44,339 nucleotides of DNA from Blakeslea trispora (Eukaryota; Mucoromycota; Mucoromycetes; Mucorales; Choanephoraceae), in assembly GCA_025331445.1 (NCBI GenBank), contig JAIWNE010000179.1, positions 1 through 44,339 of the forward strand, read 5' to 3'. Under the pieces are notes generated by a model. The model ran no database searches. It had not been told where the DNA came from and saw only the letters and a list, made by a program, of their open reading frames with translations. Each line of letters begins with the position of its first letter. Positions within the stretch are counted from its first letter, which is position 1. Shown here piece by piece: positions 10,384 through 19,769 of this stretch. The position numbers and the translations under genes are program-made.

Positions 10384-11266
10384 TTAGTTTAGCAGATTGT
10401 GTATCTGCATTATAGGACATGGCTCTGTGGGAGTGGATGTAGGTTGGGATGGTGAAGGCGGCGGCGATGCTACAAATGATATTATCTTCTGATCGCCTGT
10501 TAAGCTTGGTTTCGGTGATGTTGTTTCTACAGTCGATGGTGAGTGCACCTCTTCTTTGCTGCCTGTTGAATTTATTTGGGTATCTGGCAGTACGGGCGAT
10601 AATAGAGAAGGTGTATCTGTCGTTGATTGTTTTCGACGAACTGAGCCTTTCGCAAATGATCCATTTTTGAACTTTTGCATATGTGATGGATCGATTGTCC
10701 AATAGCCGCCTTTGCCTTTATGATTGTCTGCTGCACTCAATTTTGACTTGGGCACTTTTTTAAAGCATCTATTGAGTGATAGATTATGTCTGATTGTATT
10801 CTATTCAAAAAAAATAAAGGCGCCAATGAAATGAAATAAAAAATGACCGTTATCAGATTGATTCAAGCATCTCATTTACCTGCCAGCCTACATCTTCGGC
10901 ATTATAAAGAGCAGGATAGCGAGCTGTTATCCATTTATATATATCTTGTAAGGTCATGTGACAATTCTTACTTTCCAGAATAGCCTGTGCTATTAAAGAC
11001 GAATAAGAAAAGGGCGGTCGCCTTCTTTTCCTTGGGGGCTTAACAAGGTTGGGTGTCATTGAAATGAAGGATTCAGAAACAATATGTGTCTGTAGTTGTT
11101 CATGCTGTGAATCTGCTCTATATTGCTTTACTGATGCTACTATATAAGGATTCCGCATCATAACTGGAATAGGCGGTAAGCATTTCTTGGCCGTGTCCAA
11201 GTCCTTTTCTCTAGTCGTTGATGTCGGTGAAGGAGGCGACGATGATGACGATGATGAAGGATGCAT
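10384..11266 (-). CDS. forkhead-box transcription factor
   Basis: Two exons, 10880-11266 and 10384-10800, are separated by a 79-nt intron (GTAAAT...ATAG) and give 267 residues. The forkhead domain spans about residues 84-180: [14 protein letters not shown], then [13 protein letters not shown], the recognition helix [13 protein letters not shown] (130-142) and [10 protein letters not shown]. The intron falls exactly before the recognition helix (VGWQ/NTIRHNL). The N-terminus is a Ser/Pro-rich run and the C-terminus is rich in Ser, Thr and Pro, as usual in fungal forkhead proteins of the Fkh/Sep1/Fhl classes; no FHA domain is visible. The start at 11266 is the first Met of the Ser-rich head. 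An in-frame Met at 11350 would add 28 residues, but a good acceptor (TTGCAG) between them makes a leader intron possible. An X-box lies about 230 bases upstream. Confidence 0.92.
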
Positions 11267-11494
11267 ATTGATGTCTTGACTGACTGCAAGAATATAACAA
11301 TAATTTTTCAAGAAAGAAAAAAAAATATTTTTTTTCTGCCAAAGTGTCACATAAATAGCTTTTTTTTAGAAAAAGAAGAAAAAATGAAAGGACAGGTAAA
11401 AGGAAAATGCAGTGCTATCACTTTATGAAGATTACGAATAAACATGCTTTTAGTAGAGAATTGGCGTTTCCTTAAGGTAAACTCGGGGCTATCT

Positions 11495-11507
11495 GTTGCT
11501 AGGCAAC
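11495..11507. promoter_or_regulatory. X-box palindrome (RFX-family binding site)
   Basis: GTTGC-TAG-GCAAC is a perfect inverted repeat of the RFX half-site with a 3-bp spacer. RFX-family factors (Crt1/Rfx1 in budding yeast, Sak1 in fission yeast, RFX proteins in animals) bind such sites. It lies 229 bases upstream of the forkhead start codon, on the promoter side. Binding is inferred. Confidence 0.6.
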
Positions 11508-13694
11508 ATGGATACGAGATAAAAGGAAAGGATTCATGTCACATTTACTTCACATAGGTTATAGATAGATTGATATCTTAAAGTATGCTTATGTAACTTG
11601 ACTAAAGATGTATACAATTGAAGAGAAAGGCTTTCAATGAAAAAGAAAGAGGATTGCCAACACAATCCTTGCCATTCAGACAATAAGCTTAATAGCATTT
11701 TGAGATCAAAAAAAAAGTCTTGTTTCAGTCATTGTACATTATTTAAAGTAAATAGTTGTGTTCTTACATTGTCAAATCCCTCTTTTTTTTGCATGTGGTA
11801 TGAAATGTTTAAATTGTAAAGAAGTAGTGTTAATTCAAGAAGAAAGAAGAATTGGTATTTTAAATACAACATATTTCTCTATGTTTTCATGCTTTCCTTC
11901 CAAAATACAAACCACCTTGAGATTTATGTTTGCTAAATCCTTTTTTTTCTTAAAAAGAAAAAAGTTCTTTACGTAAAAGGGAAGAGTATAACACTAAAGT
12001 ACATGCAGAATTTCCTGTGATTTGGAGTACACTGCTGATTTTAGGTTTGTTATCAGTTTGCACTAGAGATTTTTAATTTCAGACAAGATCATTTTTTCTA
12101 GACTCAGATTTGTTACAGAAAAAAAAGGATTTGCTTCCTATACACAACTGCTGGTTAATATCATGCTTAAAGCATCTCCTAATCCTAAACTAAAAGAGAG
12201 CTGCTTCGAAGGCTAAATAGTCATCTTGTGTACTCCTATGTAGAGGAAAGGAATGATTAAACATTTCACCTCCTATCGCGATTAAATGAACTCCTTTCAG
12301 CTACTCTTGCTAGTTTTCACCGCGCACTGTTAAGGAATGTAGATACACACACAATACGCAACAATCATTTGAATGGCCGTCTCTTATCTACACTTCATTC
12401 ATGCTGATTGTGATATGAAAGTAAAAAAAAAGGCTTTACTCTTGACGGTTGTAGTCCTTTTTTTTTACAATATTGAAATAAATGTCAAACATCCTTAAAC
12501 AGAACAAAACTCTTGCTTGTTTAGAAGCAATATTGTCTATCAATGAGCTTTTAAGGGTGTGTTGCTAAATAGCCCACTATACCATTGATGACAGCATAAT
12601 ACTTGTCACACATGTTGAAAAAATAAAGGGTGTCACACATTTTAAGGTAAAGAAAAGAGTCGCAAAACCATATGAAGAAGATATCGTGTTCATATAAAAT
12701 GTAAGGGGCGGTGGCGGTGACAGTATCGGTGGCAGCAAAGAAAGAATCTAACCAAGTCTTTCTTCTTCTATTTAGCCATATGTCCATTTAGATAGATGGG
12801 CTGTCAACAACAGCATGTCTCCAAGCTATCACTACAACTACCACATACTAGAGCAAGTCTTTAACATTAATAGCCAGAACAAAAAAGAACCAAGTAAGCA
12901 ATGAAGCCTAATAAATATTTGATTGAGCTTTTGCAATACTTTGTATCGAATAAAGCTTTGTTCTTGGTCATCTTATTCACAATCTATAAATTATGTTGCT
13001 TTTTTTTATGGTTGCTGAGATCTGTTGTTTGCAAGATCTTCACTTTCTTACAAAACCATATTGCTCCAAAAAGTAAGAGAAGTTACTGACAGTCAAGAAA
13101 ACAGTTGTAAGCTCAAGCTAAGAGTGTCTAGGTCAAACGTCTCGCTTCCTCCAATGACTTGTAGCTTCGAAAAAGGGCTTTATCTATTTTGAGTCTTTTA
13201 GGCAAAATTGCATCCTGAGAACAGAGGCTCATAAAAACCCCTCAAGTGTTTTGTTGGCAACAAGTGAGATTATTCGACAAGAAAGCTGCTACAAGATGGC
13301 CAAGGTCATGAACAGTATTATAGTGTACAATTGGAATAAAGAGGCCATATCATCCAGCCAAATACAATTCTTTCTGTATTACAGTGAAACCCAGCACTGC
13401 TCCGCATATTTCGGATATTGGTCATGTATTACATTAATTGTAGAGGAGTTGGTAACAAAAGCTTATTGGCGGCATAAACGAGTAAAGTGGTCTTTGCACT
13501 TCTTTACTTCTTTTACTTTATGTCTTTATCCTTCCCTCTCTTTCTCTACCCTTATCTTCCTATGGGAGAAAAAAGATAAGGAACAAACTCAGACTTGTCG
13601 TGCGTGTATACGTGACAACATTGCGACTGTTATTGAAAACAAAAATTTATTTTAGCAGTCAAAAATATCATGTGATAGTAGGCTGTCAAAAAGG

Positions 13695-13703
13695 TATATA
13701 AAG
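13695..13703 (+). promoter_or_regulatory. TATA box of a candidate transcription unit
   Basis: TATATAAAG is followed 10-40 bases later by a T/C-rich tract, the core-promoter arrangement seen at recognised genes here. No recognised coding gene follows within 1.1 kb. Confidence 0.45.
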
Positions 13704-13724
13704 GGTCGTTTTTTCTCTTGTTTT

Positions 13725-14135
13725 TCTGTTTCCTTATCCTAACTCTTAGGTGCGTTCTGTCTACGAGCAAGCGTGCTGACGGGTTGAACTCGGCTTTATG
13801 CTTGAGTAAGTTTGTTCATTAGGTAGAGATACACCTGATCTTCTAACATAATGAGTTATGGTTCGCTCTTGGCGACTTGCCTAGTTTTCTTCCCACGAAG
13901 CGCTATGGCATGTAATTATAACCGAAGATGTGATGGTGGAAGGCTCCTTTTGAGCAGGGATCCTCCCGAGGATCATATAGTTAGGGCTAGACTGCGTGGG
14001 CAGGATAACCTAGCTTTATGTGATGGGCGCAATTTAAAGAAAATGAAAATTTTAGGGGAAAGGGGTATAGTGCGATTCTCTCTTTTTGGATTGAATGGTA
14101 TTATAAAAGTAGTACCATCCAATCAGGAAACATGA
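13725..14135 (+). ncRNA. candidate structured transcript or short unrecognised gene
   Basis: Downstream of the TATA box the composition rises in G+C and short perfect hairpins cluster: CCTAA/TTAGG (about 13738-13750), GCTC/GAGC around 13951, GATCCT-CCCG-AGGATC (13960-13975) and GCTAG/CTAGC (about 13987-14013). A frame of 94 codons (13851-14135) has a hydrophobic N-terminus, but its codons (AGG, GGG, CTA) are unlike the real genes nearby and no domain is recognisable. It could be a non-coding RNA, a spliced transcript (GTAAGT at 13806) or chance. I could not match it to snRNA, RNase P/MRP, SRP or 5S RNA. Confidence 0.25.
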
Positions 14136-14836
14136 GGGGGGAAAGGCTAAATCTCAAGAAGATCATCATAGTGAGCATTGAAAACAGCCTTTTTATTCAG
14201 ACAACAATTATTGAGTAGATCTCTACTCATTTTGGCCTAAAGGTGGAAGTTATAGAATGCAACGCAAGTCTTAGAGAGAGAGGTGCCATTATAGTTGGGC
14301 AGTCTTACAGCCAATTGAAAATAAGGGTGAATAAGAATAAAAAAAAAAGAGCCTCTTTTTGAAATGATCTCTTCTAAATCTTTAATGAGATCTTTAGTTT
14401 GTTCTTGAATAACTCTCTCTTCACAAACTCGCTATGTGTAGTTCAAATAAGCTCTAGTTCTTGTCGTATCAAAAGGCGCAACTAATTTTGTTACTAACGT
14501 CAATACAACAGAAAGGCTGGAAACCCCATTTCATACGCTTGATTGACATTCCTATTTGCAGTGTTTGTACTGGTGAGCACACTTGTAATTGCTGATTAAC
14601 TCTTATAGAAAGAGACGATTGAATTTTCGCGTTTTCTGTTTGGTTATTTAGTGATGCCAAAGAGCAAAGAAAGAGGCTCGGGAAGTATTTGATTGAAGGA
14701 TGTCAGAGTTTAAATGAGCAACGTTTATTGGTGAGTTTGTATCCAGACAAAATGTCAAATGGAGTTTAAATAAATGCAAAGCACAGCTCTTTTTTTTTCT
14801 TTTTTCTCTGTTCTTGTATTATCTGTACAAAGTGTC

Positions 14837-15253
14837 ATGTTGCGCACATTAGTTCGCTTACACAAGGCACCCGCCATGCCCAAGTTCTTTCAAGAAGGTT
14901 TGACACTTGATCATGTAAGTCGCCTCAATAAGCGTAAAACTCCATTACTCTAACACACAACCTAGTTTATACTACGCGGACAAGTCATTTCACTTTACCG
15001 AAGCATTGTTCGCTGTACAAAAGGCATGGACAAAGCTAATGCTCAAGATCTTATTCAGTTTGCTAGAGCTGACTTTGAGCGCCATAGACATGAGACAAAC
15101 CTTGTAAGAGAGAGAAATACATTTACTCTATTTGTCTCTCACTAACAAAAAATATTTTATCAACAGGAAAATATCCGTTCATTAATATCTGTGGGCAAAT
15201 ATCAAATGCACTCATTACAGAGCTCAGTATCATTAGCTCATACAAGTCGATAG
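14837..15253 (+). CDS. LYRM2: LYR motif-containing protein, LYRM2-like
   Basis: Three exons, 14837-14914, 14966-15103 and 15167-15253, with introns of 51 and 63 nt, give 100 residues. The Complex1_LYR domain is complete: FILRGQVISLYRSIVR with the L-Y-R tripeptide at residues 36-38, followed by a helix containing the conserved Phe (RADFERHRHETN) and a third helix with IRSLISVGKYQMHSLQ. The order matches LYRM2, a mitochondrial matrix LYR protein linked in animals to complex I. The basic N-terminus (MLRTLVRLHK) suits a mitochondrial presequence. LYR proteins usually act with the acyl carrier protein and iron-sulfur machinery. The stop lies only 20 bases from the stop of the opposing glucosidase gene. 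Confidence 0.88.
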
Positions 15254-15273
15254 ATCTGCTTTTATTGTTATTT

Positions 15274-18175
15274 TCAATAAACAACCGTGATAGACCAACC
15301 ACATTCCGAGACAGAAACACTGGGATCTCTGATTGTGATCTTTTCCTTTTGACTATCGAATTCAAATGGAACCTCGACAAAGTTTCCATTTGCCTGAACA
15401 ACCTTCACTCTGGATGGAGCCTTGGCTTGACCCAAGACATGAATACGCTCAATACGAATGTTGGCTTTGGATTGAGCAAAATCAGTGGCAATGGCACTTG
15501 TAGCATCCTCATGCATACTTTGACAGCTCAATTGATCGTTTTGATAAGTGAACAAAGTATGAACATAGGCACCCTTTTCAAAGTCAAAAGTCTCTTCATC
15601 ATCAAGGTACAAAGATCCTTGAGCATGGCCTTCCTTGTCTTTGGCAATCACTAGAGTGAAAGGATCTACACGCATGGATGGAGAACTACGGCGGAAACGC
15701 TCACGACGAGGTACAATGTGGCCACCTTGGTAATAGACAGGAATCGTTTCCAAGGGAGCTTCTACCGTCTGCCATCCAGCTTGAGTCATCTTTTGATGAG
15801 TCTTGAGATCATACCAGGGCTGTTCATGGGGGAAATAGACATCTGCCTTGACAGCACCTTCTGAGGTCACTGGTTTGACAAGAAGGGCACTGCCTACCAT
15901 AAATTGATCTTCCATTGTCCAGACTTGCTCATCTTCGGGAAACTCCATGAACATGGGGCGCATCATGGGAGTACCTGTCTTGTAAGCTTCATAGAATAAA
16001 GTGTACCAGTAAGACAAAAGTGCATAGCGTTCACGCAAGCTATTACGAGCAATGGACTTGTAAGGTTCAGCAGAGAGATAGGGTTCACGACGTTTGGTAT
16101 CGATGTGAGCATGACCACGGAAGAAGGGTTGGAATGCACCTGCTTGATACCATCTGGCCAATAACTCAGGCTCAGGGTTACCAAAGAATCCAGGAACATC
16201 AGCACCATTGAAGGCAACACCAGCTATACTGTTGGATAAGATCATTGGGTTTGTGTATTTAAGAGACTCCCAGTTGGCCATGTTATCGCCAGTCCAGATA
16301 GGACCTGCACGCTGAACACCAGCATAGTAACCGCGGCCAAGGACGAAGGGTCTCTTTTGAACATCAGTACGTTCGCGTACACCATCTGAGGTAGCTTTAT
16401 GAGACAGTGTAGCATAGAGATTATGTAGCACACGATTTTCCCATTGACCATCATGAATCATTTCCTTTTGAATGGTGATCTCAGGTCCATTAAAGACGGA
16501 GGGCTCATTCATGTCATTCCATATATAGACGTTTTCTCTTGTTCCCTTAAAGTGATCAAAGGAGAACTGCTTCTTCCACCAGTCATAAGATGGCTTGTGA
16601 ACAAAATCAACCCAGGAGGATTGACCAGGCCAGCACCAGGCTTCATAATCGTCGCCACTGGGCTGTTTCACAAACAAACTCTTTGATTTGCCTTCTTCAC
16701 AGACACGGTAGTTGTCGGTACGCTTGATATGAGGGTCAATCAGTGTAACCAATTTACGTCCCTTATTATCCAATGTCTCTTCCATCTGAATAGGGTCTGG
16801 AAATTTGGCACTGTCCCAAGTGAAGTACTTTTTGTCATCCGTGTATTCAAGATCAAGCCAGATAACATCATAAGGCATATCATTTTCGTCAAACTGACTG
16901 TCAACCTCCAAGACATCTCTTTGGTTAATGTAGTTCCAACGACACTGATGATAACCCACAGCAAACATTTGAGGCATAGCAGGTGTACCTGTCAATCGGG
17001 TATACTGGCGAAGGACATCCTTTGAGGAAGGACCGAAAAAGACAAACAAGTCAAGCACACCAGCTTCTGAGATCCAATGTGTTTGAGTTGACACTTGTTC
17101 ATTCTTTTTCCCAGTAACTTTCTGAAGCAAACTCTACATTCCGAGATACAAGCGTATGAGCTCATACTTATTGCCTATAGAAAAAAAAATAGTCGCTTAC
17201 CTTGTTGTCTTCATGCTTCTTCTTGACAATATCAATCCAAGTTTCAGAAGGATTCATCCAAAAGATACCTGCTGATAATCCCTTTTTGTGAGCAATCATC
17301 AAAGGGACAGCACCATAAAGAGAAGTAGGGCTATCCAAAGCGTATTCAAAAACATCAGTATTATAGAGTCGATAAGGATCCGTGTAAGCATGATCACCAC
17401 CTCGGGTTTCCTTTAGAGAAAGACTAGAGGCGTGCTCAGGGATACCATAGACATTGGGAAATCCATGAAAAGTAACATCCATAGCGATAGATTCGGGACC
17501 ATTAGGCTTAGGATCCGTCCAGCTCTTGAAAGTCTCTTCCCAGAGATCCTTCTCTGTCTCGGCTTCCTGTGCTGTAAAGGAACCATCCTCGTTCTTTTGC
17601 TGTACCATTTTAGGCTTATGTGTTTCCTTTGTACGCAAGTGTTCAAAATGAAAGAATCCTCGATCGTTGAGTGTAATTACAGGCTCATTGTCCACCATAA
17701 ATTGAATTTGTAGAGGATGAGAGTGGACAAGGATATGGCGATGATCATCGAGCTTGAGAAGAGCGCCCCCTTCTTTTGTCTTTTCCATAGAGAGTGCGTT
17801 TTCAGTAACGGGGTCGCTGACAAGTGTGTGTTGGCTGTGTGCGTCATAGCGTGGCTTGATAGGCGCTTTCTCATTGATACGAACGCGAGCTGTGGCATCT
17901 TGCAAGAGGTGTAACTCGAGTGTCAAGAGAACATCAGTCTCTGTGTTTTTGACTTCTGCATACAGCTTGTTTTGTAAAAGCTGGATAGAATTGGATATCA
18001 AGGTATAGGGTGAAGACGCGAGCGTGGCCTCATCTGCATAGGCTCTGTTTCGACGACAAAAACCTGACTGGGCACAGGTTTTGAAGTCTTCAAACTTCAT
18101 AGATACTGATACAGAAGCAGACAAGACTACAACAAGCGCTAGCTTAGGTAGACAACTGCCTAAACTTAGTTTCAT
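15274..18175 (-). CDS. ROT2: glucosidase II, catalytic alpha subunit (GH31)
   Basis: Two exons, 17201-18175 and 15274-17133, with one 67-nt intron, give 944 residues, close to the length of human GANAB. A signal peptide is clear (residues 1-25, hydrophobic, Ala/Val-rich). The N-terminal GH31 beta domain (FKTCAQSGFCRRNR) is followed by the catalytic barrel: YDVIWLDLEYTDDKKYFTWD, nucleophile WNDMNEP (Asp532), acid/base in WTGDNMANW (Asp608), then GADVPGFFG and HAHIDTKRREPYL. The enzyme trims the two inner glucoses from N-glycans in the ER as part of the calnexin quality-control cycle, working with a beta subunit not in this window. Yeast homologue is Rot2/Gls2. All catalytic motifs are intact. 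Confidence 0.95.
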
Positions 18176-19025
18176 ATTGTTGCTGTTATGTACAAATATT
18201 AAAAAAAAAGAAGAAATAAAGTACACGATTTCACTCTACGTCAAATTATTTTATTGGCCCAATCACTGGTTATTTGCATTCCAGATAATCCTTTGACTCT
18301 TTGATGCTTATGCCCTGATTTCTAGCAATTGTTGTTTGGTAACACACTATTTGGCTTTAAAGAAAGAAGAAAGTTGAAGATCAACAATACACTATTTATC
18401 TGTTGTTTCAAAATCCAATGAAACAAGAATGATAAAGACCCTAAGCAAAAGCATAGAATGGTTGATTTCAAGCATTCTGCTTTCATAAGGGACGATAGTC
18501 TACAGACAAAAAAAAAGAAGAAGAAAACTCTTGACGTGAACAAGGATGAGTCACACTTTTCTAACAAGTTGGATGATTTCTTTTGTAGAAGGACAGCTAT
18601 ACTCTTTTTCCTTATGTACATTTTTCTTTTGACCAAAGCATTTACTTTACACTGAGCCAGAATCAGTTTTGACATGTTATTATCTGACCAATCAACTTTC
18701 TTTAAATAAAGCAAACACTACAAGCAACAGCCTTTTTTTTGGGGGCTAAAAAGGTTCTCTGGATATAGCACATTCAAGTATATTTCATACTCTATGTTCT
18801 GCATGATCAAAAAGTCAAAAGCCTGAAATAAGGTTTGTTCGCACCCGAGTTTGAATTGGCGAATACAACATCATATTGCGCGTTTTTGGGTGCGGCATTT
18901 CGAATATGCTCAAAATTCAAATTCAGAGCGCAAATTCAGTTAAAAAAAAACCAATGTAAGATGTCATGCTTTTGTATATTTTTTTCTCTCCATTTTCTTT
19001 CACTTTACCATCTGTATACACACAT
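18176..19025. other. divergent promoter region, glucosidase II / DinB-like gene
   Basis: This 850-bp stretch lies between divergently transcribed genes. A compact inverted repeat, CGCACCC (18840-18846) and GGGTGCG (18888-18894), flanks a GC-rich stretch containing GCGCG. Apparent frames at 18322-18714 (minus), 18458 and 18835 look like chance. Confidence 0.5.
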
Positions 19026-19769
19026 ATGCCACCTACAAACAATCAGACAATAACCCAACCAGAAGAGTCCATGCAAGCTATGGCAGTCGGTCTTCTTCAA
19101 CAAGCCATTGATTTACTGCAACTGATAGAAAACGATCAATATACAAAAATATCAAATGTAATGCCTGGAAGTACCATTGGAAAGCATTTGAGGTAAGCCA
19201 ACTGTATGTTTCTTGAAATAGCAATTATTTATTTCACTCTGTTTCTCTTTTAATCATTAGACACCTTTACGATCATTTCAGGCTATTGTATGCTAAATGC
19301 GATGATATTCCAGATAACTGGATTGTTGACTACGACATTAGAGCGCGTAATGTAACTATGGCATAACACTTACTTCCTTAAACAATGTACATCTGACTCT
19401 GATTTCACAATTGCAGGATCCATCCGAGAGTGACCGAACCATTGCTGCTGATAAATTTAAAGAGATGAAATCAATTGTACGAAAGCATAGTCATGTTTCT
19501 TTAGATACACCACTCACATTATCAGCTACTATCACGGCTGCTGACAATAACAAATATCAATTCGGCTCTTCATTCGGCCGAGAATTATTTTATTGCTGTA
19601 TACATGCTGTAAGTTTTTTTTTTTAATCTTTTGCATGATGAAAGACTTACTTTGGCTACAGATTCACCATTATGCATCAATAAAAGCTATTTGTGTTGAA
19701 CAAGACATATCCACACCTAAGGAATTTGGTGTCGCACCTTCCACTTTACAGGATCTACAAAAGAAATAA
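19026..19769 (+). CDS. DinB-fold putative metalloprotein
   Basis: Four exons, 19026-19192, 19261-19351, 19417-19608 and 19662-19769, with introns of 68, 65 and 53 nt, give 185 residues. The layout is that of the DinB/YfiT four-helix bundle: helix 1 ends STIGKHLRHLYDHFR (His54, 57, 61), then NWIVDYDIRARN, and the last helix has CIHAIHHYASIKA with an HxxxH pair (His149, His153). A His from helix 1 plus the HxxxH pair forms the usual divalent-metal site. Bacterial relatives include thiol-dependent transferases and damage-induced proteins; the fungal role is unknown. No targeting signal is evident if translation starts at 19026. An in-frame Met at 18966 would add a hydrophobic stretch read from the leader, which I think is untranslated. 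Confidence 0.85.

Larger units (their letters stand above)
11267..14836. other. long gene-poor divergent intergenic region
   Basis: This 3.6-kb stretch separates the divergent forkhead and LYRM2 genes. It contains an X-box (11495-11507) and a TATA-led candidate transcription unit (13695-14135, listed separately). Frames at 11637, 11758, 12551, 12901, 13251 and 14469 (60-134 codons) have no recognisable domains and no convincing splice partners. Confidence 0.5.

Noticed and set aside
13251..13655. 134-codon plus-strand frame
   Set aside because: Composition follows local AT bias, with no recognisable motif and no promoter-like leader.
13935..14035. Faint order-wise resemblance to 5S rRNA (TCC..CCCG, AGTTA, GGGCTAG, GTGGG)
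   Set aside because: No complementary 5' and 3' ends of helix I, the internal control region is not matched, and spacing differs. I treat it as coincidence.
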